64,000 nucleotides of DNA from Gloeocapsopsis sp. IPPAS B-1203 (lineage in GTDB: Bacteria; Cyanobacteriota; Cyanobacteriia; Cyanobacteriales; Chroococcidiopsidaceae), in assembly GCF_002749975.1 (NCBI RefSeq), contig NZ_PEIG01000002.1, positions 248,001-312,000 of the forward strand, written 5' to 3'. Made by a program: the position numbers and the translations under genes. The notes under the pieces are model-generated. The model did not search any database and was not told where the DNA came from. It was given only the letters and a program-made list of their open reading frames with translations. This document shows positions 63,961-64,000 of the stretch, one piece after another; the first letter of the stretch is position 1; each line of letters begins with the position of its first letter.

Positions 63961-64000
63961 GGTTGAAACCGCTGCTATACAGACAAAACCTGTCTTCACA
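63961..64000. repeat. Dispersed intergenic repeat, copy of 18490-18528
   Basis: GCGGTTGAAACCGCTGCTA and following bases upstream of pdhB match the element at 18490. It continues past the window edge. A short GGGGCGAGGGG G-rich repeat precedes it (63937-63951). Confidence 0.6.

Overview
The window is cyanobacterial. The octamer GCGATCGC (HIP1) recurs throughout. It carries psbI (a photosystem II subunit), a pdhB-secD-secF run, an LptD-like DUF3769 protein, DUF3172, Uma2 and DUF29 proteins, and TonB receptors with N-terminal AMIN domains. Heptamer repeats (CCCATTA) and several dispersed intergenic repeats also fit a cyanobacterial genome. I cannot name the species from the sequence; a coccoid or filamentous freshwater/terrestrial type is plausible.

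Layout. 1-4.9 kb: a siderophore-uptake block (truncated TonB receptor, AraC/PchR-type regulator) interrupted by a decayed BrnT toxin, its antitoxin and a solitary TnpB element. 5-8.9 kb: a GH38 alpha-mannosidase and a SUKH (SMI1/KNR4) gene flanked by a relic copy of the mannosidase 5' end. 9-18.5 kb: housekeeping genes (CPA2 antiporter with Usp domain, LptD-like DUF3769, psbI, glucan phosphorylase, DUF429). 18.6-27.1 kb: two SnoaL-like proteins divergent from a MarR regulator, Uma2, a GDSL autotransporter, an ABC-2 permease, DUF3172, AMIN protein and endonuclease V. 27.3-36.7 kb: an SPFH protein, DUF202 pair, a three-gene phosphorelay operon (REC; CACHE-PAS histidine kinase; REC-HTH-Hpt-REC-REC-GGDEF) and MnmH. 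36.9-41.5 kb: a complete AraC / TonB receptor / iron-siderophore lipoprotein operon, paralogous to the left-hand block.

The most unusual part is 42.3-59.3 kb: a 16.94-kb integrative element in the 3' half of tRNA-Gly(UCC). It is bounded by a perfect 45-bp direct repeat (42335-42379 and 59275-59319). A tyrosine recombinase sits at the tRNA-distal end. 11-bp-phased TCTACCAA motifs lie just inside both ends and look like recombinase arm sites. The element encodes a toprim/SF3 primase-helicase. Inside that gene lies a roughly 280-bp mirror array of GTGAAGC iterons that may be a replication origin.

The rest of the element looks virus-like: a tight 8-gene plus-strand operon ending in a tail-fibre-like protein, a holin-like protein and an M15 endolysin, and a tight 5-gene minus-strand cassette of unknown proteins with a GT2 glycosyltransferase and a 57-aa protein. 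I see no terminase, portal, HK97 capsid or packaging ATPase. It may therefore be a satellite, a capsid-borrowing element or an undescribed small temperate virus. 59.4-64 kb returns to host genes: a DUF29 paralogue of the one inside the element, secF, secD and pdhB.
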